A stretch of DNA of 64,000 nucleotides from Mycobacterium colombiense (GCF_001953985.1 NZ_MBEI01000046.1:166423-230422); one strand, 5' to 3'. Shown: positions 53,148-62,510, counted from the stretch's first letter. The notes: generated by a model from the letters alone, not told the origin. Made by a program: numbers and translations.

Positions 53148-53975
53148 TCAGCGACGGCGGTGCAGCCAGACGATAATGCCGACGACGGCTGCCACGACAG
53201 CCACGGCCACCGGCACGAAACCGTGTGATAGCACCGCATCTGCCTGACTCCTCGACTGCTCGAGAACGGTGTGATCTGCGGGGCTTATCGGTTGGGTGGT
53301 GGGCCCACGCTGGGTCGGCTGTTCGGCTGCGACTGGATGCCGGGGTGGGCTTCCATGACCGACCGACTCCTGCGCGGGCGCCGCCGCGGACGGTGGTCCC
53401 GGTTTCGTCGCCGACGCCGCGCTCATGGATCCAGCCGCCGGCTCGCTGACCGCTGCGAAGGGGGAAGGCCGCAACCGATCGCGGCCTCGCCTTCGTTTCG
53501 GCCCCCACGCCTCATCTCCCAATTCGTCGGGAATCATCCACATCAGCAGCGCGAGGTTGACTATCCCAAGCACGCCGTGCAGCACGATGTCAGCAGCGTG
53601 AAAACCGAACAGCGTCGGTTTTGCCTGCGCCGTGGCGACACTGCTGAGAAACAACAACATCAAGTAGGCGATTGCACTGACTGCAGTAACGGTTACTGCC
53701 GCGCGGCGGTAACCGATAGCAGCAATGGCCGCCACCCCAAACGCCAGCAGGATCGCGCTGTGTGCCGCAGTCGTTGCCAAGCCGAGAACTGGGGCGCCGG
53801 TGGGCCCGGCATGCGGATGCAGGGCGGCCGAAATCAACCCGGCAATCCCGAACGCGCTCACCAGCACGCCTTCTACCAACAAAAACCAACGCCCGCTATG
53901 GAAGCGCCCAGGATCCATGGGGATCCTGCGCAGTCCCGACGTCACGCCGGGAACGTGGCCCGCCGTAACAGGCAT
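53148..53975 (-). CDS. DUF4383-like integral membrane protein with long tail
   Basis: 275 residues. Four membrane helices lie in residues ~28-150: GRWFLLVEGVLVSAFGIAGL, a His-containing loop, HSAILLAFGVAAIAAIGYRR, then YLMLLFLSSVATAQ and HAADIVLHGVLGIVNLALLM. This resembles DUF4383 proteins. A ~100-residue hydrophilic linker rich in Pro/Ala/Ser leads to a final helix FVPVAVAVVAAVVGIIVWLH. It is placed after tRNA-Ala. The 270 bases upstream (53976-54245) hold no gene I can support. Confidence 0.72.
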   Translation of the reverse strand: MPVTAGHVPGVTSGLRRIPMDPGRFHSGRWFLLVEGVLVSAFGIAGLISAALHPHAGPTGAPVLGLATTAAHSAILLAFGVAAIAAIGYRRAAVTVTAVSAIAYLMLLFLSSVATAQAKPTLFGFHAADIVLHGVLGIVNLALLMWMIPDELGDEAWGPKRRRGRDRLRPSPFAAVSEPAAGSMSAASATKPGPPSAAAPAQESVGHGSPPRHPVAAEQPTQRGPTTQPISPADHTVLEQSRSQADAVLSHGFVPVAVAVVAAVVGIIVWLHRRR

Positions 53976-54245
53976 CCGCGGCCTTTCGCCTAACAGGAGG
54001 TTGTGTGACAGGGCTACCCGCTTCCGCCCGAACTACTCCAGCCGTTCGCGCGCAGCGTCGACGGCTATCTGGGGAGGCGGGCCGATTAAGGGACGCCGGC
54101 ACGCATGACCGGCCACCTACGCGGGTACGCGGTTGGGTGAACGGTTGTTCGCAGCGGATCGGCGCGTGAAGTCCGGTTCGGTCGCAATTCAAAGGAGAAA
54201 CGGATCGACCGACTAAGCACGGTCGGTCGGCGGGAGGAGCTTCTG

Positions 54246-55160
54246 ATGCCCGAGGTCCAACTTCACCACGAGGGACACCCGCGCTATCGGCGGATGGTCC
54301 GATTCGACTGGTCCGAGACGCCACTGCACTGGGTGCCCGACGACCCGTTCGCAACGCACATGATGAACGTCTTACACCTGCTCCTCCCCGAAGGAGAGCG
54401 GCACTTCATCAAGGCCGTCCTGGAAGCATCATCGCTGGTCGATGATCCGGAGCTGGAGGCGGCGATCAAGCCGTTCATCCAGCAGGAGTCCTGGCATGCC
54501 TGGGCGCACCAGGTGGTGCTCGACCATTTGGCCGAACAAGGCATCGACACCAAGCCGTACACCTCGCGGCTACGAAAAATGCTGTCGGTGGCGCTGGGTG
54601 ATCCGCCCAAGTGGTTTCCGCCAGCGATGAAGCGATGGTGGCTGTATCGGCGCCTGGCCGACGTGGCGGCGCTGGAACATTACACCGCGATGTTGGGCCA
54701 ATGGGTGCTGCAGAACCGCGGTCTGGATTACGCCGGCACCGACCCGATGATGCTGGATCTGCTGCGTTGGCATGGGGCCGAGGAGGTCGAACACCGTTCA
54801 CTGGTGTTCGACGTCTACCAGCATGTGTGCGGCAACTACTTCATCAGGGCCTTCTCCATGCTGATGACCACTCCGCTGTTTTACGGCTGGTGGATTGCCG
54901 GAGCGAAATACCTGATGGCCCACGATCCGACCATCGACCAGAAGTGGCGTTGGCGCGATTGGTGGCGTGCGGCCCGCGAATACAAATTGCCCGGTCCTTG
55001 GCAGCTGATGGTGACGCAACCCGCCAGGTACATGCGGCCTCACCATCATCCCGGTCCCGAAGCGGTCACGACGATGGCGGTCGACTACATCAAGAACTCG
55101 CCCGCGGCTAAGGCCGCCCGCGAACGAGCTCACCAAGAACGGGAGGCCGCGATCCGATGA
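54246..55160 (+). CDS. PF10118 'metal-dependent hydrolase', probably a diiron protein
   Basis: 304 residues. Annotated in databases as a metal-dependent hydrolase. The sequence shows a ferritin-like set of ligands instead of a hydrolase motif: Glu51 (EGERHF), E81xxH84 (QESWHAW), Glu144 (ALEHYT), E180xxH183 (EEVEHR). This is the E/ExxH/E/ExxH pattern of diiron carboxylate enzymes. Two hydrophobic helices follow (YFIRAFSMLMTTPLFYGWWI). The next two genes encode a ferredoxin (4-base overlap) and its reductase, as expected for an oxygenase. Reassignment to a membrane-associated diiron oxygenase is my inference. Confidence 0.82.
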   Translation: MPEVQLHHEGHPRYRRMVRFDWSETPLHWVPDDPFATHMMNVLHLLLPEGERHFIKAVLEASSLVDDPELEAAIKPFIQQESWHAWAHQVVLDHLAEQGIDTKPYTSRLRKMLSVALGDPPKWFPPAMKRWWLYRRLADVAALEHYTAMLGQWVLQNRGLDYAGTDPMMLDLLRWHGAEEVEHRSLVFDVYQHVCGNYFIRAFSMLMTTPLFYGWWIAGAKYLMAHDPTIDQKWRWRDWWRAAREYKLPGPWQLMVTQPARYMRPHHHPGPEAVTTMAVDYIKNSPAAKAARERAHQEREAAIR

Positions 55161-55345
55161 AAGTCTCAGTCGATCTCGATACCTGCGACGGCAACGGTGT
55201 GTGTATGAGCCTGTGCCGCGAGGTTTTTGACGTACGAGAAGACGGGCTACACCTGCTCGACGAGCGACCGCCGCGAGAGTTACGCGGGCCGTTGAGGGCC
55301 GCCGAAGTGTCCTGTCCCACCCAGGCGATTGTGGTGGAGGACTGA
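55157..55345 (+). CDS. [3Fe-4S]-type ferredoxin
   Basis: 62 residues. Cluster motif DTCDGNGVCMSLC with Cys10, Cys16, Cys20 and Cys53 (SCPTQA). The second Cys of a four-Cys set is replaced by Asn (CDGNGVC), as in P450-linked mycobacterial ferredoxins that carry a 3Fe-4S cluster. It overlaps the upstream gene by ATGA and precedes the reductase by 4 bases. A mobile electron carrier to the PF10118 protein, or to P450s and Rieske oxygenases elsewhere. Confidence 0.94.
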   Translation: MKVSVDLDTCDGNGVCMSLCREVFDVREDGLHLLDERPPRELRGPLRAAEVSCPTQAIVVED

Positions 55346-55349
55346 CGCG

Positions 55350-56564
55350 ATGCCGGCGAATCCTCAGTTACAGCAGGTCGTCGTGGTTGGTGCCGGCGTG
55401 GCAGGGACGCTGGCGGCGGAGACGCTGCGACAGGATGGCTACGACGGTGCCCTCACCATCGTTGGTGCTGAACGACAGGCCCCCTACCATCGGCCACCGT
55501 TGTCGAAGAAGCTGCTCAGCGGTCAGGTGCACCGGGCGGGCGTCGACATGGCGCCGCAGTTCGACATGGATGCGCGGGTGTTCAGGGGGGCTTCCGCGGT
55601 CAGCCTCGACCTGTCCGCCCGTACCGTCCGGGTCCGCGACGAGGGCCAGGACCTGTCCTTGGGCTTCGACGGGCTTGTCATCGCCAGCGGGGCTGAACCG
55701 CGCGAATGGCCGGGCGGCCAGGCTCCCGAAGGGGTGCTTCTGCTGCGGACGGTCGATGACTGTTTGGCGATCCGAGACCGACTCGGTTCGCGTCCCCGTG
55801 TCGTGGTGGTAGGGGGCGGGTTTATCGGCAGCGAGGTGGCAGCGACCTGCCGATTGCTCGGGCTGGATGTGACGCTCGTGGAGAAGGCCGCCGGGCCGCT
55901 GGTTCAGGCTTTAGGTGCGGAGCTGGCGCCCTGCTGGGCGAAATTGCATCGCGAACATGGCGTGGACTTGCGCGTCGGCGTGGGTGTCGACGAATTCGTC
56001 GGCAACGGGCGGGTCGAAGCGGTACGACTCACCGACGGTTCGCAGGTGCCGGCCGACGTCGTCATCGTCGGACTCGGTGTTACTCCCGCCACCGCCTGGC
56101 TGGAAGGCTCGGGTCTGCGACTGGACGACGGGGTGGTCTGCGATGCCACTGGCGCCGCCGAGGGCAACACCGGCGACGGCAGTGTGGTCGCCGCCGGGGA
56201 TGTGGCGCGCTGGTGGCATCCGCTGTACGAGCGCCATCTGCGCACTGAACACTGGGACGACGCGGCACGTCAGGGCGAGGCCGCGGCACGCACACTGCTG
56301 GCCGGTCCCGAGCGCGCCGAGGCCTTCGACGCGGTGCCGTATTTCTGGTCCGACCAATATGACGTCAAGCTACAGATGCTAGGTGTGCCAACGGATTACG
56401 ACGCTGTCGAGATTATCGAAGGCAATCCGGACGGGGAGTTCATCGGCGCCTACGGGCGGGGCGGGCGCACCATCGCGGTGCTCGGGACGATCCCTGGCCG
56501 GGTCCATGTCTATCGGGAGGCCATCGAGAAGCGCGCCGAATTCCCGCCGAGGCGACCGGATTAG
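55350..56564 (+). CDS. NAD(P)H-dependent ferredoxin reductase (FAD)
   Basis: 404 residues from ATG 55350. FAD loop GAGVAG (residues 14-19), NAD loop GGGFIGSEVA, and the C-terminal FAD contact AAGDVARWW. YHRPPLSKKLLSG is the hallmark of BphA4/putidaredoxin-type reductases. It passes electrons from NAD(P)H to the ferredoxin one gene upstream. The C-terminal dimer domain is FWSDQYDVKLQMLG. Same operon as the PF10118 gene. Confidence 0.94.
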   Translation: MPANPQLQQVVVVGAGVAGTLAAETLRQDGYDGALTIVGAERQAPYHRPPLSKKLLSGQVHRAGVDMAPQFDMDARVFRGASAVSLDLSARTVRVRDEGQDLSLGFDGLVIASGAEPREWPGGQAPEGVLLLRTVDDCLAIRDRLGSRPRVVVVGGGFIGSEVAATCRLLGLDVTLVEKAAGPLVQALGAELAPCWAKLHREHGVDLRVGVGVDEFVGNGRVEAVRLTDGSQVPADVVIVGLGVTPATAWLEGSGLRLDDGVVCDATGAAEGNTGDGSVVAAGDVARWWHPLYERHLRTEHWDDAARQGEAAARTLLAGPERAEAFDAVPYFWSDQYDVKLQMLGVPTDYDAVEIIEGNPDGEFIGAYGRGGRTIAVLGTIPGRVHVYREAIEKRAEFPPRRPD

Positions 56565-56612
56565 CAAAGGCGGACTGGACTCGAGACACGCCTTTTTGGG
56601 TACAGCATCCAC

Positions 56613-58769
56613 ATGCATCGCCCCGATACGATCATCGAAATTCATCGCGAACGCGTGCAGGATCAGACGGTCGGGATGTTCAGCGGCGACAAGTACACGC
56701 AGTCCGTCGACGGCGCGGGCTACTCCGCGACGGCCACCCTCGACCTCACCCTGGATCGCGTCTGGTTCGTCCTCGACTCTCGTCAGCGGCTGTGGCAGGA
56801 GGAAGCCGACGGTGAGACTCACGACCCCCTGCGGCACTTCGCGATAGACCTGGTGATCTTCGATTCCGAGATCGTCATCGATTCGGTTACCTGCATCCCG
56901 CTGGTATCGCTGCCCCCGGCTACCGTCACGATCCCCGATGGTCCGCGTGCCGGAGAGTCGCGGGAGATTGCCTACAACGAGATTCCGCTGTTCGGGCGGT
57001 TGACAATTCACGACCAGCTCGAGTCGCATCGACTAGAGCCGGGCAAGCAGACGATCGCCCTGAACTTCACCTCCCAGGATGCTCCCGTATTGGTGGCGGC
57101 ACCGTCGGCGGACCAGCACGCCGGGTGGCTGTTCGGCCCGCACATCGAGCGGCGTGAGGGCGGGGTCACGGTCCTTGGTGGACAAGACCCACGGATCAGC
57201 TGGGAACTCGACTACGCCGAGGCGTACTGGATAACCCACAGCATCGCCGGGGAGCTGATGGTGAACCTGGAGAAAATGCAGCATCCCGGCCTCTCCGACG
57301 ATGAAGCGAGAACCAGGGTGCTCGACTCGCTTGCCGCGCAAATCGCCGATGCGGTCCGCCCGCAATTGGAGGCGATGGGAGACAACGGGATCCAGGCACT
57401 ACTGCCGTCCCCGGTGGACGTCGACCCCGAGGCCCTAGACGACAGCACGGCCAAGCAACTCGACGCCGTGGTGCAGCGTTTCGACGTCGGCGAGGCCACC
57501 GAGGAATCCATGGTGGTGCAGCTGCGGACACTGCGCGACTTGCCGCCCGGCGAGGAGCTGCCTGCGTCCGTCCTCGCCGAAAACCCCCGCGAGAGGGCGG
57601 CTTTGGCCGTCACCGGGTGGAGTATTCTGCGGCAGGTCCGTGACACTGTGATGAACAGTTTCGATCTCGACGAAAGCGACTTCGACCCCGATGCGCCCTG
57701 CGCGCTGGCGGGCCCCAAGACCATCAGCATCGGCGGACAGGACCGCAGCCTCGACGCTCTGGACGCCGATATCGTGCCGCGAACGGGGGACGGCCGATTG
57801 GTCGTCGACGGCACCGTGAGCGCCGACACCAAGCTCTACGACTTCAAGGCCAACTTCAAGGTGACGTACGAAATGGGCCTGGGCGACATCCCGCGTGACC
57901 CGAAGGAGAAAGAGCTGTTGCGGGAGGACGTGGACAGCATCGAGCTCCTCGAACAGACGCTGAGTCTGGCCGGTCAGAAGAAGCGCACCGGTCATCTCAC
58001 TACCGAGGAATACGAGGCGGAGGTCAAGCGAGTCAGCGAGCGATTCGATCGGCTGCCGCGAACCGTGGGGGTGCGACCGGCGCAGAACTCCGACCCGGAT
58101 GTGAACGCGGACTTCAGCCTGACCGCCGCCGGCAAAGTGGCTACGGCGGCAGGCGCGGCGGCTGTCGTCGGCCTGCTTGCGCTGCCGGTGACCTGGGTTG
58201 CGGGGGCCGCCGGAGTAGGAGCCGCCGGGGCGGGCGGATTGTTGACGCTGGCGATCGCGCAGTACATCACCACCGTCCTGACCATCGACTGGTTCGGCAC
58301 CGGTATCGGTTCTCGTCAGGTCAAGAAATCGCTGAACGACCAACCCGAGGGAACATCGCTCCCTCCGATCGGGATGCCGGTAGACCTGGACCTCAACCGC
58401 CAACGCCTCGCGGTGTACTTCCGTCCGGTGCCGGCGAAATTGTGGGTCGATTGCGTCGAGGCCGATGCGGAAGATCAGGCAGGTGATGATGGCGACGGCA
58501 TTCGGGTCATTGGTGGCCGGTGGCCCACCGATGGCCATCCGTGGCGGCTGTCGCACGATGATGCCGTGTTGTTCGTCGACTCCGACGAACTGCAGCTTTT
58601 CGTCGATCCGGCGGGCGTGGGCGGCGACGACTTGCCCGTTGGCATTGACATCGAAGAGGACGGGCGACGCCGACTGCGGGTACAGAGCGATCCCGACGCG
58701 CTGCGCCGGCTGCCGCAGTGCTCGCGGCTAGCAGAGGACAGCGGCCGAGAACCACCCACCGGCCACTAG
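56613..58769 (+). CDS. Large protein of unknown family (718 aa) with internal membrane hairpin
   Basis: 718 residues. I recognise no family. The N-terminal ~200 residues look beta-rich (YSATATLDLTLDRVWFVLDS, TVTIPDGPRAGESREI). Residues 220-350 are helical and acidic. Residues ~395-420 carry a second beta-rich part (DGRLVVDGTVSADTKLYDF). A glycine-rich hydrophobic stretch at ~507-557 (TAAGAAAVVGLLALPVTWVA) could form a membrane hairpin. The last 140 residues are acidic with a beta character (VYFRPVPAKLWVDCVEA). It lies 48 bases after the ferredoxin reductase and may belong to that operon. No signal peptide is seen. Confidence 0.75.
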   Translation: MHRPDTIIEIHRERVQDQTVGMFSGDKYTQSVDGAGYSATATLDLTLDRVWFVLDSRQRLWQEEADGETHDPLRHFAIDLVIFDSEIVIDSVTCIPLVSLPPATVTIPDGPRAGESREIAYNEIPLFGRLTIHDQLESHRLEPGKQTIALNFTSQDAPVLVAAPSADQHAGWLFGPHIERREGGVTVLGGQDPRISWELDYAEAYWITHSIAGELMVNLEKMQHPGLSDDEARTRVLDSLAAQIADAVRPQLEAMGDNGIQALLPSPVDVDPEALDDSTAKQLDAVVQRFDVGEATEESMVVQLRTLRDLPPGEELPASVLAENPRERAALAVTGWSILRQVRDTVMNSFDLDESDFDPDAPCALAGPKTISIGGQDRSLDALDADIVPRTGDGRLVVDGTVSADTKLYDFKANFKVTYEMGLGDIPRDPKEKELLREDVDSIELLEQTLSLAGQKKRTGHLTTEEYEAEVKRVSERFDRLPRTVGVRPAQNSDPDVNADFSLTAAGKVATAAGAAAVVGLLALPVTWVAGAAGVGAAGAGGLLTLAIAQYITTVLTIDWFGTGIGSRQVKKSLNDQPEGTSLPPIGMPVDLDLNRQRLAVYFRPVPAKLWVDCVEADAEDQAGDDGDGIRVIGGRWPTDGHPWRLSHDDAVLFVDSDELQLFVDPAGVGGDDLPVGIDIEEDGRRRLRVQSDPDALRRLPQCSRLAEDSGREPPTGH

Positions 58770-58943
58770 CGCGATGAGAAGCGCGGCGGTGGTTTGTCCC
58801 ATCGCCGCGGCCGCGATGGCACCGACGATCGCGCAGATGAGCACCGTGACAGTCAGGAATGCAACGAGCACCCGGTGTGAGTTGACCGCCGCGCCGGCCC
58901 GCGGCGCGATGACAGACTTTCGAGAGCGATCCACGCCAACCAT
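58728..58943 (-). CDS. Small membrane protein, two helices
   Basis: 71 residues. Two hydrophobic segments: VLVAFLTVTVLICAIVGAIA and AALLIALVAGGWFSAAVLC. The N-terminus is basic (MVGVDRSRKSVIAPRAG). Its 3' end overlaps the last 42 bases of the convergent large gene, which weakens the call, but the helix pattern is clean. An AGGAG lies before the ATG on the minus strand. Function unknown. Confidence 0.55.
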   Translation of the reverse strand: MVGVDRSRKSVIAPRAGAAVNSHRVLVAFLTVTVLICAIVGAIAAAAMGQTTAALLIALVAGGWFSAAVLC

Positions 58944-59371
58944 GAAAGCTCCTTAGGTGTGACGCCCGCAACATCCCCATGCCATGTGTGGTCTACGTCA
59001 CATCATAGCCGAGCTGCGTCCGTTACCGCATCGCAACGCCGCGGCGGTCTTGAGACGCCCTGACCGCTTATTGAGCACGCTCGGCTGGAAGCCAAGTGCC
59101 TGACGCAAATCCGTGGATGCCGTCGGGCGGATCGGTGGCGAAGAATTACGGAATCGCATCGAGCCGCGGACGATTGACCCGAACGACTCAAGTCTTCACG
59201 ACGCCGAATGGCGCGGCGCGACAAGGAAGTTAGAGCCCTGCGGCCGACAGCGAGACGCCACCCGCATTTGCCCACAGTTAGCGCGTTATCCGGCTGAGAC
59301 CGCGGATTAGGTTTTCGCCTCGATGCGGATTACTCTTGCCCGCGGTTCGTTCGCGACTCAGGAAAGCAGCC
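58944..59371. other. 428 bases without a supported gene
   Basis: Short ORFs here are Arg/Ser-rich in one or another frame and not protein-like. I see no RNA gene, repeat or strong dyad. It likely holds the promoters of the small membrane protein and the HicB-like gene. Confidence 0.4.
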
Positions 59372-59650
59372 ATGTCTGTTCAGCCCACTCTGCTGCGCCG
59401 TCAATCGTTGCGCAGCGCCCGCCGTCAGCGGGTCGCTCCTCGCGTGAAGTGTCCGATGGTCGGCCAGTGCTTCGATGTCGAAATCACCCGCGACGCGGAC
59501 GGATGGATGATCCGGGTCCCCGAGATCGGCAGGGCCACCCGCGCCGGCAGCCGGGCCACGGTGGAGCTGGCGGCTCGCGAATGCATCGCGAACTGGACCG
59601 GCATCCCGATCGGGTATGTCGCCGTCTACGTCGCCAGCGAGACCAGCTAG
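59372..59650 (+). CDS. HicB-like antitoxin-fold protein
   Basis: 92 residues from the ATG at 59372; an upstream ATG at 59336 would add 12. The core CFDVEITRDADGWMIRVPEI, GRATRAGSRATVELAARECI and GIPIGYVAVYV has the HicB-like betabetaalphabeta pattern. An N-terminal Arg-rich part (LLRRQSLRSARRQR) precedes it. There is no HicA-like toxin or C-terminal DNA-binding domain nearby, so it looks orphan. Convergent with the aldehyde dehydrogenase (4 bases). Confidence 0.65.
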   Translation: MSVQPTLLRRQSLRSARRQRVAPRVKCPMVGQCFDVEITRDADGWMIRVPEIGRATRAGSRATVELAARECIANWTGIPIGYVAVYVASETS

Positions 59651-59654
59651 TTAT

Positions 59655-61058
59655 CTAGCCACCCGGCGAGATCGCGATCGATTTCGTCTCGAGGTAGCCG
59701 TCGAGCCCTTCGGGCCCGAGCTCTCGGCCGTAACCGCTCGCTTTGACGCCGCCGAACGGCGCAAACGGATCCATCGTGTAGCCCTGGTTGATGCCGAGGG
59801 TGCCGGTGCGGATCCGCGTGGCCAGCGCCAGGGCCCGGTCGGTGTCGTCGCCCCAGACCGATCCGGCCAGGCCGTAATCGGAATCGTTGGCGATCTCGAC
59901 TGCCTGCTCCTCGTCGCGGTAGGGGATGACCGTGATCACGGGGCCGAAGATCTCTTCGCGTGCGATGCGCATCGCGTTGTCGGCGGCCGCGAACAGGGTG
60001 GGTTGGACGTACCAGCCGCGGTCGAGCCCGTCGGGCATCTCGGCGCCGCCGACGACCAATCGCGCGCCCTCGTCCTGGCCGACCCGGATGTAGTCGCGAA
60101 CGCGCTGCTGCTGGCGTCGAGACACCAGGGGACCGACTTGGGTCCCGGGGTCGCTGGGGTCGCCGACACGAAGGCCGCTCATCTCGGCGGCGAGCGCATC
60201 GACGTATTCGTCGTGGCGCGCATGGGGCACCAGGACGCGCGTCAGGGCATTGCAGATCTGGCCGCTGTTGGACAGGCTGGCCGATCGCACCCCGGCGGCG
60301 ACCTTGTCCGGCGCCGCGTCGTCGAGAACCAGCGCCGCCGACTTGCCGCCGAGTTCGAGGCTGACCCTGGTGAGGTTGGCCGCGCAGGCCGCGGCGACGG
60401 CACGCCCGGCCGTGGTGGAGCCGGTGAAGGACACCTTGTCGATTCCGCGGTGGGCAACGAGGTAGGCGCCGAGCGCGGCGTCGCCCGGGAGCACGCTGAC
60501 CACGCCGGGTGGCAGGCCGGCCTCGTCGAGCATCTCGCCCAAAAGCAGCGCATCCAAGGGGCTTTCGGGCGCGGGCTTGAGGACGACGGTGCAGCCGGCC
60601 AGCAGCGCCGGCACCAGTTTGGTGACGATCAGGAATTGGGGCATGTTCCATGGCACGATCGCCGCGACGACGCCGACGGGCTCTTTGCGGATAAGGACGT
60701 CACTGCCGAAGAACCCGGGCCTGGTCTCCTGCCACTGGTGTCGCTCGGCCAGGTCGCAGAACGCGCGAATCATGAATGCGGGCAGGCCGACCTGCGCGCG
60801 CTGGGCGAAGCTGGTCGGGGCGCCGATCTCGGCGGTGATGGTGTCGGCCATCTCGGGGCGGCGCCGGTCGTAGATCTCGGCCAGGCGCCGGACGGCGGCG
60901 AGCCGTTCCGACGGCTCGCTGTGGGCCCAGGGCGAAGAGATCAAGGCCGCGCGCGCGGCGGCGACCGCGGCGTCGACGTCGTCGGGTCCGGCCGCGTCGA
61001 CCTCGGCTATGGGTTCCTCGGTATGTGGTGAGATGACTTGCACGACCTGGTGGTCCAT
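59655..61058 (-). CDS. NAD(P)-dependent aldehyde dehydrogenase
   Basis: 467 residues. Catalytic Cys269 in NSGQICNALTR, Glu235 in LELGGKSA, and the oxyanion Asn in PWNMP. The NAD loop FTGSTTAGR is at 211-219, and EEIFGPV is present. It is divergent from the Rieske operon at 61242, and probably oxidises an aldehyde produced there. The substrate is unknown. A candidate operator lies in the gap. Confidence 0.95.
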   Translation of the reverse strand: MDHQVVQVISPHTEEPIAEVDAAGPDDVDAAVAAARAALISSPWAHSEPSERLAAVRRLAEIYDRRRPEMADTITAEIGAPTSFAQRAQVGLPAFMIRAFCDLAERHQWQETRPGFFGSDVLIRKEPVGVVAAIVPWNMPQFLIVTKLVPALLAGCTVVLKPAPESPLDALLLGEMLDEAGLPPGVVSVLPGDAALGAYLVAHRGIDKVSFTGSTTAGRAVAAACAANLTRVSLELGGKSAALVLDDAAPDKVAAGVRSASLSNSGQICNALTRVLVPHARHDEYVDALAAEMSGLRVGDPSDPGTQVGPLVSRRQQQRVRDYIRVGQDEGARLVVGGAEMPDGLDRGWYVQPTLFAAADNAMRIAREEIFGPVITVIPYRDEEQAVEIANDSDYGLAGSVWGDDTDRALALATRIRTGTLGINQGYTMDPFAPFGGVKASGYGRELGPEGLDGYLETKSIAISPGG

Positions 61059-61078
61059 CCGCGCCTCCCGGGGCCAAT

Positions 61079-61105
61079 ATCAACTACTTGCTATTGATGG
61101 GTTGA
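61079..61105. promoter_or_regulatory. Possible operator between ALDH and Rieske operon B
   Basis: ATCAA (61079-61083) and TTGAT (61094-61098) are inverted with a 10-base spacer. TCAAC (61080-61084) and GTTGA (61101-61105) overlap as a second dyad. The 183-base gap otherwise contains no gene. Confidence 0.35.
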
Positions 61106-61241
61106 GGATATACCGTCGGCCGTGACGGAGCTCTCAGGGATCGGTGAAACCGGTGCGCAGGTGGTTGTTTCGCGCGGGAAGTGCAGAAGTGAGCGGCTGG
61201 GCACCCACGGTTTCCCAAGTTGGACTGCATAAGGAGCGATC

Positions 61242-62510
61242 ATGGCCCGATTCCCCAAACCGCCGGAGGGCAGCTGGACCGAGCATTACCCGGAATTGGG
61301 CACCGCTCCGGTGTCGTATGAGGACTCCATCAGCCCCGAGATCTACGAGCTGGAACGCGAGGCCATCTTCAAGCGGGCCTGGCTCAATGTCGGTCGCGTC
61401 GAACAACTTCCGCGCAAGGGCAGCTACCTCACCCGGGAGCTGAAGGTCGTCAACACATCAATCATCTTGGTGCGCACGACATCTGGCGACATCAAGGCCT
61501 ACCACAATGTGTGCCGGCACCGCGGCAACAAGCTGGTGTGGAACGACATGCCACAGGAAGAGACGCGCGGCGTGTGCCGGCAGTTCACCTGCAAATACCA
61601 CGCCTGGCGCTACGACCTGGACGGCAACCTCACCTTTGTGCAGCAGGAGGAGGAGTTCTTCAACCTCGACAAGAATCGCTACGGCCTGGTGCCGGTGCAC
61701 TGCGACGTGTGGGAGGGCTTCATCTTCGTCAACTTCGCCAGGAAACCCGAACAGTCGCTGCGAGAGTTCTTGGGGCCCATGATCGCCGGGCTGGAGGGCT
61801 ACCCCTTCGACAAGATGACATCCCGCTGGTACTACCGCTCGGAGGTCAAGGCGAACTGGAAGCTCTACATGGACGCGTTCCAGGAGTTCTACCACGCGCC
61901 CGTGTTGCATGCGAATCAGTCGCCGACCGCGTACTCAAAGGCGGCCGCGGAGGCGGGTTTCGAAGCCCCGCACTACCGGTTGGACGGGCCGCACCGGCTG
62001 GTCAGCACATCCGGTGTGCGGGCCTGGGAAATGGCCGACGAGATGCGCAAGCCGATGGAAGACATCTGCCAGAGCGGGCTCTTCGGCCCCTGGGACAAGC
62101 CGGATCTGGGGCCGATGCCCGCCGGGCTCAACCCCGCGAAATGCGATCCGTGGGGCCTGGATTCGTTCCAGCTGTTCCCCAACTTCGTCATCCTGTTCTG
62201 GGGCCAGGGTTGGTACTTGACCTACCACTACTGGCCGACGTCCTACAACAGTCACCTTTTCGAGGGCACGCTGTACTTCCCGGCGCCGCGCACCCCGCGC
62301 GAGCGGGTGGCCCAGGAGCTGGCGGCGGTGTCGTTCAAGGAATACGGGTTGCAGGACGCCAATACGCTGGAGGCGACGCAGACGATGCTCGAATCCCAAG
62401 TGGTTGACGATTTCTTACTTTGCGACCAGGAGGTCTTGATCCGTCACCTGCACAAGGAGACCGCGGCCTGGATCGATGATTATCGCCGGACTTCCACGGC
62501 AGGAGTGTGA
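61242..62510 (+). CDS. Rieske non-heme iron oxygenase, alpha subunit (copy B)
   Basis: 422 residues. Rieske ligands C91/H93 (CRHRGN) and C117/H120 (CKYHAW). The iron site has D211, H218 and H223 (DAFQEFYHAPVLH). AAGGAG precedes the ATG. It shares the whole architecture with copy A at 18677: similar N-terminal start WTxxYPELGxxPVSxED, and the same small partner coupled at its 3' end (GTGA overlap). No reductase is encoded alongside. Substrate unknown; divergent aldehyde dehydrogenase and downstream amidohydrolase suggest a catabolic pathway. Confidence 0.95.
   Translation: MARFPKPPEGSWTEHYPELGTAPVSYEDSISPEIYELEREAIFKRAWLNVGRVEQLPRKGSYLTRELKVVNTSIILVRTTSGDIKAYHNVCRHRGNKLVWNDMPQEETRGVCRQFTCKYHAWRYDLDGNLTFVQQEEEFFNLDKNRYGLVPVHCDVWEGFIFVNFARKPEQSLREFLGPMIAGLEGYPFDKMTSRWYYRSEVKANWKLYMDAFQEFYHAPVLHANQSPTAYSKAAAEAGFEAPHYRLDGPHRLVSTSGVRAWEMADEMRKPMEDICQSGLFGPWDKPDLGPMPAGLNPAKCDPWGLDSFQLFPNFVILFWGQGWYLTYHYWPTSYNSHLFEGTLYFPAPRTPRERVAQELAAVSFKEYGLQDANTLEATQTMLESQVVDDFLLCDQEVLIRHLHKETAAWIDDYRRTSTAGV

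Noticed and set aside
59616..61031. 471-aa ORF antisense to the aldehyde dehydrogenase
   Set aside because: Shadow; catalytic Cys and Glu of ALDH are on the minus strand.
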